A stretch of 32,419 bases of DNA, from contig NZ_JAPNLJ010000067.1 of the NCBI RefSeq assembly GCF_026627445.1, forward strand, positions 1 to 32,419. Reading direction: 5' to 3'. The stretch's first letter is position 1; every line of letters starts with the position of its first letter. Of the stretch, positions 8,210 to 15,366 are shown piece after piece. The notes beneath the pieces were generated by a model that saw only the letters and a list, made by a program, of their open reading frames with translations, was not told the DNA's origin and did no database searches. Made by a program: the position numbers and the translations under genes. The DNA comes from Streptomyces sp. H27-H1. GTDB taxonomy: Bacteria; Actinomycetota; Actinomycetes; Streptomycetales; Streptomycetaceae.

Positions 8210-8566
8210 ATGGCACCAACGACCGGTCCGCGTGTCGGAACTCTTTGCGAGCAGGCGGGAGAGGCGCTGGCGGAACGCGCCGCGCTGTACGGCGTGGCAG
8301 ACGTGCTGGCCAGGGTCGTCGAGGCGGCTTCTCGGGGCGCGGTGCCCGAAGCCGACCTCGACCTGCTCGACAGCGCCTTCGCCGAGCATGGCATAGACAA
8401 CCTGACTCGGGCGTACCGCGACTTCGCCCGGTGGCCGGGCCCACGGAACCTGGTCGTCACGGCATGGAAGTGCCCGACCGGCGCGTGCCCGCGCAATGCG
8501 ACCGACAAGCAGCCGTCGTGCCATCTCACCGGGCAGCCGTTCCGCGAGATCAGGGTCGAGCTGTGA
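8210..8566 (+). CDS. CHAT-associated protein with C-terminal Cys motif, 118 aa
   Basis: The N-terminal three quarters are helical (residues 13-75, AGEALAERAALYGVADVLAR). The C-terminus holds a motif W86-x-C88-P-x3-C93-P-R-x9-C104-H-x-T-G-x-P-F, which looks like a compact zinc-binding knuckle. I do not recognise a named family, though the W-x-C-P-x3-C-x-R...C-x2-TG-x-P layout looks designed rather than random. Its TGA (8564-8566) overlaps the GTG of the next gene (8563-8565) as GTGA, indicating translational coupling. It is divergent from the CHAT protease gene, so it may act as an adaptor or sensor for it (inference). Confidence 0.8.
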   Translation: MAPTTGPRVGTLCEQAGEALAERAALYGVADVLARVVEAASRGAVPEADLDLLDSAFAEHGIDNLTRAYRDFARWPGPRNLVVTAWKCPTGACPRNATDKQPSCHLTGQPFREIRVEL

Positions 8567-9459
8567 ACGTCTTCCTCACGGAGCTCGGCAAGAACCTGGC
8601 AGGTCGCTGGGCCGCCCTACTCGCGCTGCCCGCCGCGGTGTTCGTGGCCGTCCTGGTGGCGGCGGTCGTACTCGGTCCCACGCACGCACTCGACATCGCG
8701 CTGCTGCGGACGCGCGTGATGGCGGTGTCCACGGGGCCGGCTCTGGTGTGGACCGCGGCGGGGCTCCTCGCGGCGACCGCCGCGGTGGGGCTCGCGGTGA
8801 CGGCGTTGGGCGATGTCGTGATCAGCTCCTGGGGAGCGACGGGTACGGGCCTCGGCAGGCCATTCACCGCGCTGCGCCACCGCCGCTGGCATCGGGCAGA
8901 GGCGAAGGCGGACACCGCGATCAGGGCAGTGCTGGCCGACCCGGACAACCGCCAGGCCAAGGCCAGGGCGCGTCGCGCTGTGCTGCGCCGCGACGCGATC
9001 TCCGAGACCGAGCCGAACTGCCCGACGTGGGCGGGCGACCGGCTACGTGCCGTCGCCGACCGCGTCCGCCGCGGGACCGGCCTCGACCTGACCACCACGT
9101 GGCCGCGGCTGTGGCTGGTGCTGCCCGACGCGGCACGGGTGGAGGTGACAACGATCCAGGAGCGGTGTGCCTCAGCCGCCCGAACGCCGGTGTGGAGTTT
9201 GGCCTACCTGGTTGTCGGCGCATACTGGTGGCCCGCGCTCGTGCCAGGGCTTTGGCTGTTGTTGGCATCGCCACGGCGGATCCGCCGCTCGGTCGATGTG
9301 TACGCGGACCTCGTGGAGTCCTCGGTCGACATGCACAGCCGTGACGTCGCCCATCAACTCGGGTTCGAGCTGACGGGTCGGCTGACCCCGGAGATCGGAG
9401 CGCAGATGACCGAGGCGTTCCAGAAGCACCAACCATCAGCCGATCCGGCCCACCAATGA
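8563..9459 (+). CDS. CHAT-associated membrane protein, 298 aa
   Basis: Starts at GTG 8563 overlapping the previous stop; the frame continues further upstream but only as a shadow of the previous gene. Hydrophobic segments are visible at about residues 14-37 (WAALLALPAAVFVAVLVAAV) and 52-80, then an Arg-rich soluble stretch (about 95-200, including RRWHRAEAKADTAIRAVLAD), then a further Trp-rich hydrophobic pair around 210-240 (SLAYLVVGAYWW; LWLLLAS). The C-terminal tail (about 245-298) is soluble and contains a helical region with SVDVYADLVESSVDMHSRDV. I know no family name for it. Its coupling to the Cys-motif gene and its position opposite a CHAT protease suggest a membrane effector or anchor (inference). 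Confidence 0.8.
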   Translation: MNVFLTELGKNLAGRWAALLALPAAVFVAVLVAAVVLGPTHALDIALLRTRVMAVSTGPALVWTAAGLLAATAAVGLAVTALGDVVISSWGATGTGLGRPFTALRHRRWHRAEAKADTAIRAVLADPDNRQAKARARRAVLRRDAISETEPNCPTWAGDRLRAVADRVRRGTGLDLTTTWPRLWLVLPDAARVEVTTIQERCASAARTPVWSLAYLVVGAYWWPALVPGLWLLLASPRRIRRSVDVYADLVESSVDMHSRDVAHQLGFELTGRLTPEIGAQMTEAFQKHQPSADPAHQ

Positions 9460-9500
9460 TCGGACACACTCTCACCTCTTCATCCCGGAATCGGTGTTCT

Positions 9501-9571
9501 GAACCGTTCTGGGTCGGTAGAGACTCGATACCTTTCATCGAATCGAGTCTCTACCGAACCCAGAACGGTTC
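9501..9571. repeat. Long near-perfect inverted repeat, 29/30-base arms
   Basis: The left arm 9501-9529 (begins GAACCGTTCTGGGT, ends AGACTCGAT) matches the reverse complement of the right arm 9542-9571 with only one extra base in the right arm; the loop is 12 bases. Similarity continues imperfectly outward (CGGTGTTCTGAACC against CGGTGTGTGAACC). It begins 42 bases after the membrane-protein stop at 9459, so it may terminate that operon, but its length is unusual. It may instead be two abutting element ends. Confidence 0.8.
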
Positions 9572-9772
9572 ACACACCGTCTTGCTGCCGGTGGCGTACA
9601 CGCTGAGGCCGCCCTCTTCCTGGCCAAGCAGGGGCTGCCAACCACCTGCAGTCGCACGTTCGTACGCGACCGGAGCCGAGAACCATCCGTCCGTGAACTT
9701 CCCGCGGGACGAGCGGTGTTCCTCGGTTCCTTCGAGGACGGCGTCAACTCGTACTGGCTACTGACCGAACCG
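9521..9772 (+). pseudogene. SUKH-like immunity protein fragment
   Basis: An open stretch with no start codon that I trust, directly after an in-frame TAG at 9518. It encodes a protein-like sequence: AALFLAKQGLPTTCSRTF, then SVRELPAGRAVFLGSFEDGV and NSYWLLTE. The GLP block, the following Phe-containing strand and the FLGS strand with acidic residues resemble SUKH-4-type immunity proteins that protect against polymorphic nuclease toxins. It ends where IS5 transposase coding begins (about 9772), so it was truncated by that insertion. A frame on the opposite strand (9551-9757) also looks moderately coding and is the alternative. Family call is tentative. Confidence 0.35.
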
Positions 9773-10330
9773 ACCTCGAAAACGCCCTCGACCTCGATGA
9801 ACTCGGCGCCCGGGGCGACTTGGACTGGTCGCGTTGCGCGATCGACTCGGTGAACATGAGGGCCCTGAAAAGGGGGATCTGACAAGTCCGAATCCTGTGG
9901 ATCGAGGCAAGTTCGGTTCGAAGATCCACTTGATCACGGAGCGGACGGGTCTGCCCCTGTCCGTCGCGATCTCGGGCGCGAACCTTCACGACAGTCAGGC
10001 TCTGGAGCCCCTCGTCCGGGGCGTACCGCCCATCCGCTCACGCCGCGGCCGCCGACGGCGCAAGCCCGGAACGCTCCACGCGGACAAGGGCTACGACTAT
10101 GCCCACCTGCGGAAATGGTTACGTGGACGCGGTATCAAGCACCGCATCGCCCGCCGAGGCGTCGAGTCCTCCCAGCGGCTGGCCGCCACCGATGGGTGGT
10201 CGAACGCACCATGGCCTGGCTCGCCGACTGCCGACGCCTCCACCGCCGCTACGAACGCAAGGCCGAACACTTCCTCGCCTTCACCAGCATCGCCTGCACC
10301 CTCATCTGCTACCGCAGACTCGCCCAATGA
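9773..10330 (+). pseudogene. IS5-family transposase, frameshifted remnant
   Basis: C-terminal two thirds of an IS5-group DDE transposase. The DDE residues are recognisable: Asp in DWSRCAIDSVN, Asp in LHADKGYDYAHLR, Glu in VVERTMAWLADCRRLHRRYE. Two single-base losses break it: at about 9871, between the DSVNMRALK frame and the KGDLTSPNPVDRGKFGSK frame, and at about 10180, between ESSQRLA and the RHRWVVERTM frame. The stop is TGA 10328-10330. The N-terminus is missing where it abuts the SUKH-like fragment. It cannot make active transposase. Confidence 0.85.
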
Positions 10331-10345
10331 GATGACTTCTAAGCC
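9773..10345 (+). mobile_element. Decayed IS5-family element
   Basis: Remnant of an IS5 element covering the transposase pseudogene. The right end probably lies just after the stop, near GAGATGACTTCT (10329-10340), a type of end I associate with Streptomyces IS5 copies. The left terminal repeat was not found; the 5' part of the element is deleted. Confidence 0.6.
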
Positions 10346-10357
10346 AGCTCCGCTGAC

Positions 10358-11128
10358 TCACGCTGCCCGCAGATCTTCGTCGTCGGGCAATTCGAACAGC
10401 GCCTGCATGTCTCCTCCCTGCACGTAGCGACTGGGGGGCAGCTTCCCGCGAGCGGGCCGCCGTTCCGCCCAGTACCTCTCGGCGGTACGCCGGCTCCTCC
10501 CACCCAGCGTCAGAGCCAGCATGGCCTCCGCGTCGCTCAGCCGCTGCGCAACGATGTCGCGGGACGCCATGATCCGGTCGAAGGCTTCCGCCCAGCGCTC
10601 CACCAAACGCGGCCCGACCCCACAAGCGGTCAGAAAAGCTGCGCACTGCTGGCGGCTGGCAGGCAGAGCCTCCCGATTGACGATTCGCGCGGCCGAGCTC
10701 ACCGGCAGCAGATGCGCGCCGCCCGCCAGCGCCCGAAGCCGCCGCAGTGGCAGCGCACCGGCGCGCTCGTAGAAGTACTCCAGCGCCTCACTCAACGCCC
10801 CGCGCGTGGTCACCAGCTCAGGCGAGCCGGGCCTCCGCAGCTGCGAAAGACGGTCCCGCTCGACGATCCGGGCCAGCTGCCACAGATGCACGACCATCCC
10901 GTCCACCCCGGCCAGATCACCGCAGACCGCGACGATCGCCGTGATGGTCTCCCAGGACGGCACGGTCCGCCCCGAAGCCGCGCGCTTGAGCGTCGCCGGC
11001 GAGACACCCGTCTTCGCCGCCAGCTCCTCGTAGGTCAACCCAGCCACGGTACGCAGCTCACGCAGTCCCGTGGCCAGCTTGCCGCGGGACTGGACCGAGA
11101 AGTCGACGGGAAGTTCAGGACGTCCCAT
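10358..11128 (-). CDS. XRE-family transcriptional regulator, 256 aa
   Basis: Residues about 22-75 form an XRE/Cro-type helix-turn-helix (LRTVAGLTYEELAAKTGVS, PATLKRAASG, VPSWETITAIVAVCG), typical of Streptomyces regulators. The rest is helical and Arg/Ala-rich without a known enzyme domain. ATG 11128 has AAAGGG 10-15 bases upstream. It lies 13 bases after the stop of the small membrane-protein gene at 11142-11417, so the two are one operon. The XRE/TM pairing suggests membrane-linked control. Palindromes upstream of the operon (11517-11548) are candidate autoregulatory operators. Confidence 0.85.
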   Translation of the reverse strand: MGRPELPVDFSVQSRGKLATGLRELRTVAGLTYEELAAKTGVSPATLKRAASGRTVPSWETITAIVAVCGDLAGVDGMVVHLWQLARIVERDRLSQLRRPGSPELVTTRGALSEALEYFYERAGALPLRRLRALAGGAHLLPVSSAARIVNREALPASRQQCAAFLTACGVGPRLVERWAEAFDRIMASRDIVAQRLSDAEAMLALTLGGRSRRTAERYWAERRPARGKLPPSRYVQGGDMQALFELPDDEDLRAA

Positions 11129-11141
11129 GCCCAGGCGCCCT

Positions 11142-11417
11142 TTACCGGCCGGCCTGGAGGGCGCCGCGGACCGCTGCAGCCACGATGCCGCGCCCGCCCG
11201 GCGTCAGGGTGAAGACCGTCAGCATGCCGATCCCGGCCGCGCCGCCCAGGAGCTGGAAGATCTCCGTCATCGGCATCTTCCCGTACAGACGCATAACCGC
11301 CGCCAGCACGAGCACCACGCACACCACCGCAGCCTGCGACACCGTCATACCGCCCACCGCACCCGGCCGGACACCCACCCCACGCCGCCCCTGAAGGCGG
11401 CCGTCGCTGTTCTCCAT
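11142..11417 (-). CDS. Small two-helix membrane protein, 91 aa
   Basis: The frame extends upstream to 11603, but ATG 11417 is preferred because AAGGG lies 7-11 bases ahead and the upstream part crosses the hairpin at 11468-11497. The first 25 residues are Gly/Arg-rich, then two hydrophobic segments at about 26-42 (VSQAAVVCVVLVLAAVM) and 53-72 (IFQLLGGAAGIGMLTVFT), with a short Arg-containing tail. It lies upstream of the XRE regulator in one operon. No family recognised; it may be an anchor or sensor for the regulator (inference). Confidence 0.65.
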   Translation of the reverse strand: MENSDGRLQGRRGVGVRPGAVGGMTVSQAAVVCVVLVLAAVMRLYGKMPMTEIFQLLGGAAGIGMLTVFTLTPGGRGIVAAAVRGALQAGR

Positions 11418-11467
11418 ACCCATCCCTTCACGGGAGCACGGGAGAACCCGGCCCCCATCAGATGCTG

Positions 11468-11497
11468 CGAGGGGGCGCGGCGAACCGCGCCCCCTCG
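11468..11497. other. Perfect 13-bp hairpin in leader of the XRE operon
   Basis: CGAGGGGGCGCGG (11468-11480) pairs perfectly with CCGCGCCCCCTCG (11485-11497) over a CGAA tetraloop. It resembles a Streptomyces terminator but sits about 50 bases upstream of the operon start and no plus-strand gene precedes it, so a leader attenuator or a boundary of a lost gene is possible. Confidence 0.6.
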
Positions 11498-11516
11498 TAC
11501 TAATTGACTTCGCCAA

Positions 11517-11548
11517 GTAGCGCGCTACCGGAGGCGATTGCAGTCGCC
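11517..11548. promoter_or_regulatory. Two palindromes, candidate operators for XRE operon
   Basis: GTAGCGCGCTAC (11517-11528) is a perfect 12-base palindrome, and GGCGATTGCAGTCGCC (11533-11548) is a near-perfect one, spaced about 16 bases centre to centre. They lie 100-130 bases upstream of the operon, in a locally AT-richer area. XRE regulators commonly bind such sites; the link is inferred. Confidence 0.4.
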
Positions 11549-11943
11549 GAACCCGGTCCGCTAATGATGACAGGGGCTCCCCGTCCGGCCTAAGGCCCGC
11601 CACCCCACAGAAGTCCGATATGAACCGAATGCCCGTTCATTGGTTCACTGGCGTCCATGACTTGCATGCACGCAAGATCCCCCCTGATCAGCGCCTGACC
11701 AGCCACAATTCCCAGCCCGACATAACGCCTCTCCTGCCGACGCCCCCAGAACAACCCCTCAACGGACCAGCAATGAGCCCGTTCGTCCACAGGCGTCCAA
11801 ACGAAACTTGCCTCCTGCGACCGCCCGGGGCACCGTGGGGTGCAGAACCGACCGGGAGACCGGCGGAACCCCCTCGAATGCTGTTGACTTCGCAGATCAG
11901 GGACACAGCAGCACCGCGTTGCAGCGCGAGTGCCGCACGCGAC
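11549..11943. other. No convincing gene
   Basis: Several overlapping short frames exist on both strands, but none has an RBS or coding bias. Base composition is lower in GC than the neighbours. It ends at a terminator-type hairpin at 11944. Confidence 0.4.
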
Positions 11944-11981
11944 AGGGCCGACCCGCACCCGGGTCGGCCCTTCTCTGTTCT
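11944..11981 (+). terminator. Hairpin with T-rich tail
   Basis: AGGGCCGACCCG (11944-11955) pairs with CGGGTCGGCCCT (11960-11971) across a 4-base loop and is followed by TCTCTGTTCT. The plus-strand gene it once served is no longer recognisable. Confidence 0.65.
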
Positions 11982-12004
11982 ACTGGCCCCGCCGCTCCAA
12001 ACGC

Positions 12005-12024
12005 TCCGTAAGGCGCCTTACGGA
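12005..12024. repeat. 20-bp perfect palindrome beside IS3
   Basis: TCCGTAAGGC followed by its exact reverse complement GCCTTACGGA. It ends 28 bases left of the IS3 end and has the size of a dimeric regulator's operator or an IS target hotspot. Confidence 0.7.
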
Positions 12025-12086
12025 CCCCGCAGCGTCCTCACGTACGCGGGTATGAAGTTTCCCCGTGATCCTGGACACGTCTCTTG

Positions 12087-12983
12087 TTACGCCGCGAGGG
12101 CTTGTTCTTGCTGGTAGCGCAGGCGTGTCTCGTGGGGTGTGAGGTAGCCCCAGTTGATGTGTTTGCGTAGTCGGCGGCGGTTGTAGAAGGCCTCGATTAA
12201 GGTGAAGATCTCGGCGCGGGCGGTGGCCCGGTCGGGCCAGAAGCGGGTGCCGATCTCCTCTTTGAGGACAGCGAAGAACGACTCGGCGGCGGCGTTGTCG
12301 TAGCAGATCCCGGTCCGGCCCATGCTCTGCCGCAAGCCCAACTCCCGGATTCGATCGCGGAATTGGGTTGACGTGTATTCCGATCCGCGGTCAGTGTTGA
12401 TCACGCAACGCGGAGAGAGACGGCCCAGGCCAGCGGCCATGTCGAGGGCGTCGACGACGAGTTCGGCCCGGTGGTGGTCGGCCATCGAGTACCCGATGAT
12501 CTCGCGGGTCGCCAGGTCCAGCCACGAGGCGAGGTAGAGCCAGCCCTCGGCGGTCGGGATATATGTGATGTCCCCGACGATCTTCATGCCGGGGCTCTCA
12601 GCGTGAAAGTCGCGGCCGATCAGGTCGGGGGCCGGTGCGGCCTTGGTGTCCTGCTTGGTCAGGCTGCGCCGTCCGGTGCGACGGCTGTGGCCGGCGATGC
12701 CGTGCTCGCGCATGGCACGCTCCACGCGCTTGCGGTTGACCCGGTGGCCGTGCCGGCGTAGATCGGCCGTGACGCGCGGGACGCCGTAGGTGCCCTTGGA
12801 GGCGAGGTGGATCACCGTGATCTCGTGGGCCAGGGCCTCATCGGCCCGGCGCCTGGCCTCGCGGGCCTCGATCCCGGCCACCCATCCGTAGTACGTCGAG
12901 CGGGCCGTCTTCATCACCCGGCAGAGCATAACGATCGTGTAGTTCGCCTTCTCCGTGTGAATGAACCGGCATATCGCGCTCAC
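12087..12983 (-). CDS. IS3-family transposase OrfB
   Basis: A 298-residue integrase-core (rve) protein, intact. HTH_21-like N-terminal part (residues 1-100), then the DDE core: D in IVGDITYIPT, D in VINTDRGSEYTS, E in NAAAESFFAVLKEE, and the usual Phe/Tyr/Arg tail (FYNRRRLRKHINWGYLTP). The start is GTG 12983, overlapping the TGA that would end a normal OrfA reading (12980-12982), so it is translationally coupled or fused by frameshifting with OrfA. It catalyses DNA cleavage and strand transfer of the IS. Confidence 0.93.
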   Translation of the reverse strand: MSAICRFIHTEKANYTIVMLCRVMKTARSTYYGWVAGIEAREARRRADEALAHEITVIHLASKGTYGVPRVTADLRRHGHRVNRKRVERAMREHGIAGHSRRTGRRSLTKQDTKAAPAPDLIGRDFHAESPGMKIVGDITYIPTAEGWLYLASWLDLATREIIGYSMADHHRAELVVDALDMAAGLGRLSPRCVINTDRGSEYTSTQFRDRIRELGLRQSMGRTGICYDNAAAESFFAVLKEEIGTRFWPDRATARAEIFTLIEAFYNRRRLRKHINWGYLTPHETRLRYQQEQALAA

Positions 12984-13290
12984 CGGTCGGTCTCCTTCGC
13001 GAAGAAAGCTGTCGCTTTTTTAGGATTTCAATCGTTTTCGCCTGCTCGAGGGTGAGCTTCCTCAGCCGCTTCAGCTACTCATCACGCGCATCCGCGCTCA
13101 CACCGGCCGGCCCCGCGCTCCCGGCGGCTTCGGCGGCCCGGGCCTTCTTGACCCAGCCGCGCAGGCTCTCCGAACTGATGCCGAGCTCGCGGGCGACATC
13201 GGTGGTCACCGTCCGCCCGGACGAGCGCACGAGCTCGATCGCGTCCCGCTTGTACTCGTCCGAGTACCGCTTCGTGTACTTGCTTCCCAC
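12980..13290 (-). pseudogene. IS3 OrfA, broken by nonsense codon and frameshift
   Basis: Starts GTG 13290 (MGSKYTKRYSDEYKRDAIEL with V-to-M initiation) and carries the usual IS3 helix-turn-helix (RELGISSESLRGWVKKAR). It stops at TAG 13072-13074 where the family continues E-LKRLRKLTLEQAKTIEILKK. A one-base loss just before or within the A6 run (about 13017-13022) then shifts the KATAFFAKETDR ending out of frame. OrfA supplies DNA binding and dimerisation, so this copy is probably unable to transpose by itself. Confidence 0.8.
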
Positions 13291-13359
13291 CTGGCACTAC
13301 TTCCTCTGGAACCTCTCAGATCCCAGTCTCCAGGTGTCCACGATCAAGGGGAAGCTTCA

Positions 13360-13669
13360 TTGCCCGCCTGGCCCCCGCCAGCAGCACCAGCATCCGCTCG
13401 CGGGCCACCGCCAACTCCAGGGGCCCCGACGAGACCGGCGGGCCACCCGGATCCGCGACATCGTCGGGCGGTGCTGCGGACGCCGACGCATCCACGGGCT
13501 CCTCGCCGCCAGCTGACTCCTGCTCCTGCGGCTGAGGTTCGTTGCTGCCATCGACAGTGCCGGCATGGCCTGTGAGCGAGCGCAGGGTTTCCCGTGTGTT
13601 CGTCAGGTGGGCCAGCCGTTCCTCCGCTGTCGCGATCTTCTCTCGAAGCGTGGGCAACTCCCCGCGCAC
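13360..13669 (-). pseudogene. Coiled-coil protein truncated by IS3
   Basis: From GTG 13669 (GGAAGAA about seven bases upstream) the frame encodes ELPTLREKIATAEERLAHLT followed by NTRETLRSLTG, a coiled coil like the N-terminal part of a Streptomyces protein family whose C-terminus carries a winged-helix-like block. After an acidic Pro/Gly/Ser linker (about 40-80) comes a helix with LELAVARERMLVLLAGARRA, which is cut off at the IS3 right end. In-frame homology seems to extend upstream of the GTG (DTSLFERLDTEEAI), but a stop blocks a longer start. Confidence 0.55.
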
Positions 13670-13927
13670 GATGGCTTCTTCCGTGTCAAGACGCTCGAAG
13701 AGCGACGTATCGCGGACCTGCCTTCACCCAGCCGGCATCGGGGCCTCGCGGCATTGGAAGCCCCAGCCAAACGTAGGGCGACCCGCAACAAGATCGCAGA
13801 GGGTGACCGCAGATGCCCCCAAACGACCACGCTCGCCCGCCTCGCGTCCGCACTCCTTCGCTGACGGACAACTCGCGCCCGCAATGACCCTGCCACTGTA
13901 CGGCCTCTGCGTCGTAGGGTCACGAGC

Positions 13928-14764
13928 GTGACCGAACCCCACTCGAGCGAGGCATTGACGAATTTCCTGAACACGCTGCAGGTCGGCGAAGTCCGCACCG
14001 GCCGCGTCATCAGCCTCGAGGGCCGGGAGGTGCTCGTCGAATTGGACGGATTTTCCGGCCCCGGGAAAGCGGTGGGCCGCATCCCCCGCGGCGACCTGAC
14101 CCGCAAGGCGATCGGCCATCCCGCCGAAGCCGCGAGCATCGGGCAGCAAATCGCCTTCGAAGTGATCTCCGTCGACTGGCAGAAGGAGTGCGTCTGGGCC
14201 TCCGCTTCAGCGTGCGAGGACCCGGCGCTGAGAGCGTTCCTTCTTGGCCTCCAGCGTGGAGCAAGACACCAAGGTCAGGTGCAGAGCGTCCACAACTTCG
14301 GTGTGTTCGTGAACCTCGACGGCGAACCGAATGATCAGTGCACCGGATTCATCAGGGGCCCCGAACTGAGCTGGCTGAGGATCGACCATCCTGCAGACGC
14401 CGTCGCGGCTGGCCAGCGGGTCGTCGGCGAGATCATCGACGTAGACACCCGGCGTGGACAGGTCCAGCTGTCGCTGAAGGCTCTCCAGGAGAACCCGCTC
14501 GTTCCCTTCGTGGACCAAGCAGGCCTTGTCACCACCGGCCAGGTCACCAAGCTGATCCCGTTCGGAGCCTTCGTCCGCATCGCCGACGGCGTCGAGGGCC
14601 TCGTGCACAACACCGAGTTCCGTGACGAACCCGTCGAGCACCCCGGTCAGATCGTGAGCGAGGGCGACGAGATCACCGTACGAATCGTCGAAGTCGACCT
14701 CACACGCCACCGCCTCACCCTGTCCGCCAGAAACCTGTCACCGGAGGGGAAGCGGCCCTTCTGA
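13928..14764 (+). CDS. Three-domain S1 RNA-binding protein
   Basis: A 278-residue protein made of three S1 (OB-fold) domains: about 19-95 (VGEVRTGRVISLEGREVLVE), about 108-185 (HQGQVQSVHNFGVFVNLDG) and about 197-270 (TTGQVTKLIPFGAFVRIADG). Each ends with the typical V(D/E)xxRxxxxLS strand. It resembles ribosomal protein S1 but is shorter (S1 has four to six repeats) and lies outside a housekeeping operon, so it is an S1-like paralogue that may act in translation or RNA binding. The start is GTG 13928 with no clear RBS; a TAGGGT at 13915-13920 could be a -10 box, which would make the mRNA nearly leaderless (inference). Confidence 0.85.
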   Translation: MTEPHSSEALTNFLNTLQVGEVRTGRVISLEGREVLVELDGFSGPGKAVGRIPRGDLTRKAIGHPAEAASIGQQIAFEVISVDWQKECVWASASACEDPALRAFLLGLQRGARHQGQVQSVHNFGVFVNLDGEPNDQCTGFIRGPELSWLRIDHPADAVAAGQRVVGEIIDVDTRRGQVQLSLKALQENPLVPFVDQAGLVTTGQVTKLIPFGAFVRIADGVEGLVHNTEFRDEPVEHPGQIVSEGDEITVRIVEVDLTRHRLTLSARNLSPEGKRPF

Positions 14765-14787
14765 GGAACGAAACCGGCTGCGAGTAG

Positions 14788-15189
14788 TCAGTCAGCGGCA
14801 GACAGATGGTGCCACCAGTGACCACAGCCGCCGGAGCAGAAGCGCTCGCGGCGCCGCCCGTCGGCGACCGCGAGCACCGCGATCAGCAGCCTGAACGCCT
14901 TGCGGCGTTCGTCGAGAGGCGTGAGACCAGCGATCTTTCCCAGTTGCTCGTCGATCCGGCCGCGTGAGATCAATACCGCGGGCGTATGCGTCGGGCGCAG
15001 TCCAGCACGGCGGATGCTCTCTGGCGCATCCTCGGCGACAGCGCGCGCCTGGATACAGTGATGACGTAGGAACAGCAGCACCTCGGACTGGTCTTCCGGG
15101 ACGAGGTCGTCGAACCACTCGATGCCTTCAGACATGGGGCGCAGCCCCTGCGCGAGTTCATTGAGCCGGACGTCCCGTTCGTTCACCAT
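14788..15189 (-). CDS. DUF5958 family protein
   Basis: From ATG 15189 (GGGGG four bases upstream) it encodes 133 residues beginning MVNERDVRLNELAQGLRPMS. It has EGIEWFDDL, VLLFLRHHCIQAR, SIRRAGLRPTHTPAVLI and KAFRLLIAVLAVADGRRRER, ending with a CSGGCGHWWHHL Cys/His cluster. The pattern matches DUF5958, a widespread Streptomyces family of unknown function, as I remember it. The C-terminal Cys/His cluster could bind a metal (inference). The S1 gene converges on it, the two stops being 23 bases apart. Confidence 0.8.
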   Translation of the reverse strand: MVNERDVRLNELAQGLRPMSEGIEWFDDLVPEDQSEVLLFLRHHCIQARAVAEDAPESIRRAGLRPTHTPAVLISRGRIDEQLGKIAGLTPLDERRKAFRLLIAVLAVADGRRRERFCSGGCGHWWHHLSAAD

Positions 15190-15366
15190 TGCCCCCGGGA
15201 GATCAGGCGGCACTCGGCCGCGGCGCCGGGGCGGATCCACATCCGCACTCGTCAGGACGCGTGCCCACAGCTTGCCGTGCGCAGCCGCTCGAGCACCAAC
15301 TCATTACAAGCGGCATGGGTGCAGCCCTGTGGCCCGCCACGTGCTGGGGACGGAACTCAGCTGCCC

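Larger units (their letters stand above)
12053..13359 (-). mobile_element. IS3-family element
   Basis: Terminal inverted repeats are readable: 12053-12078 (begins TGAAGTTTCCCCGTGATC) and 13334-13359 (reverse complement begins TGAAGCTTCCCCTTGATC), 26 bases with about four mismatches. The element is about 1307 bases and carries orfA and orfB on the minus strand. I see no target-site duplication: flanking bases differ (left ...GGTA, right TTGC...). The right end truncates a coiled-coil gene whose remaining part does not reappear on the left, so the insertion was followed by deletion or rearrangement. Confidence 0.85.

Noticed and set aside
8080..8562. N-terminal extension of the membrane-protein frame
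   Set aside because: It overlaps the Cys-motif gene in another frame and is Arg/Gly-rich; GTG 8563 in a GTGA overlap is the better start.
9551..9757. A minus-strand gene ending CEPFWVR
   Set aside because: The opposite strand's SUKH-like reading has better family resemblance; both may be read, but only one can be the ancestral gene, and this one lacks a start.
11800..11945. tRNA-like sequence before the terminator
   Set aside because: The stretch lacks an acceptor/T-loop consensus (no GGTTCGAATC) and does not fold into a cloverleaf by eye.
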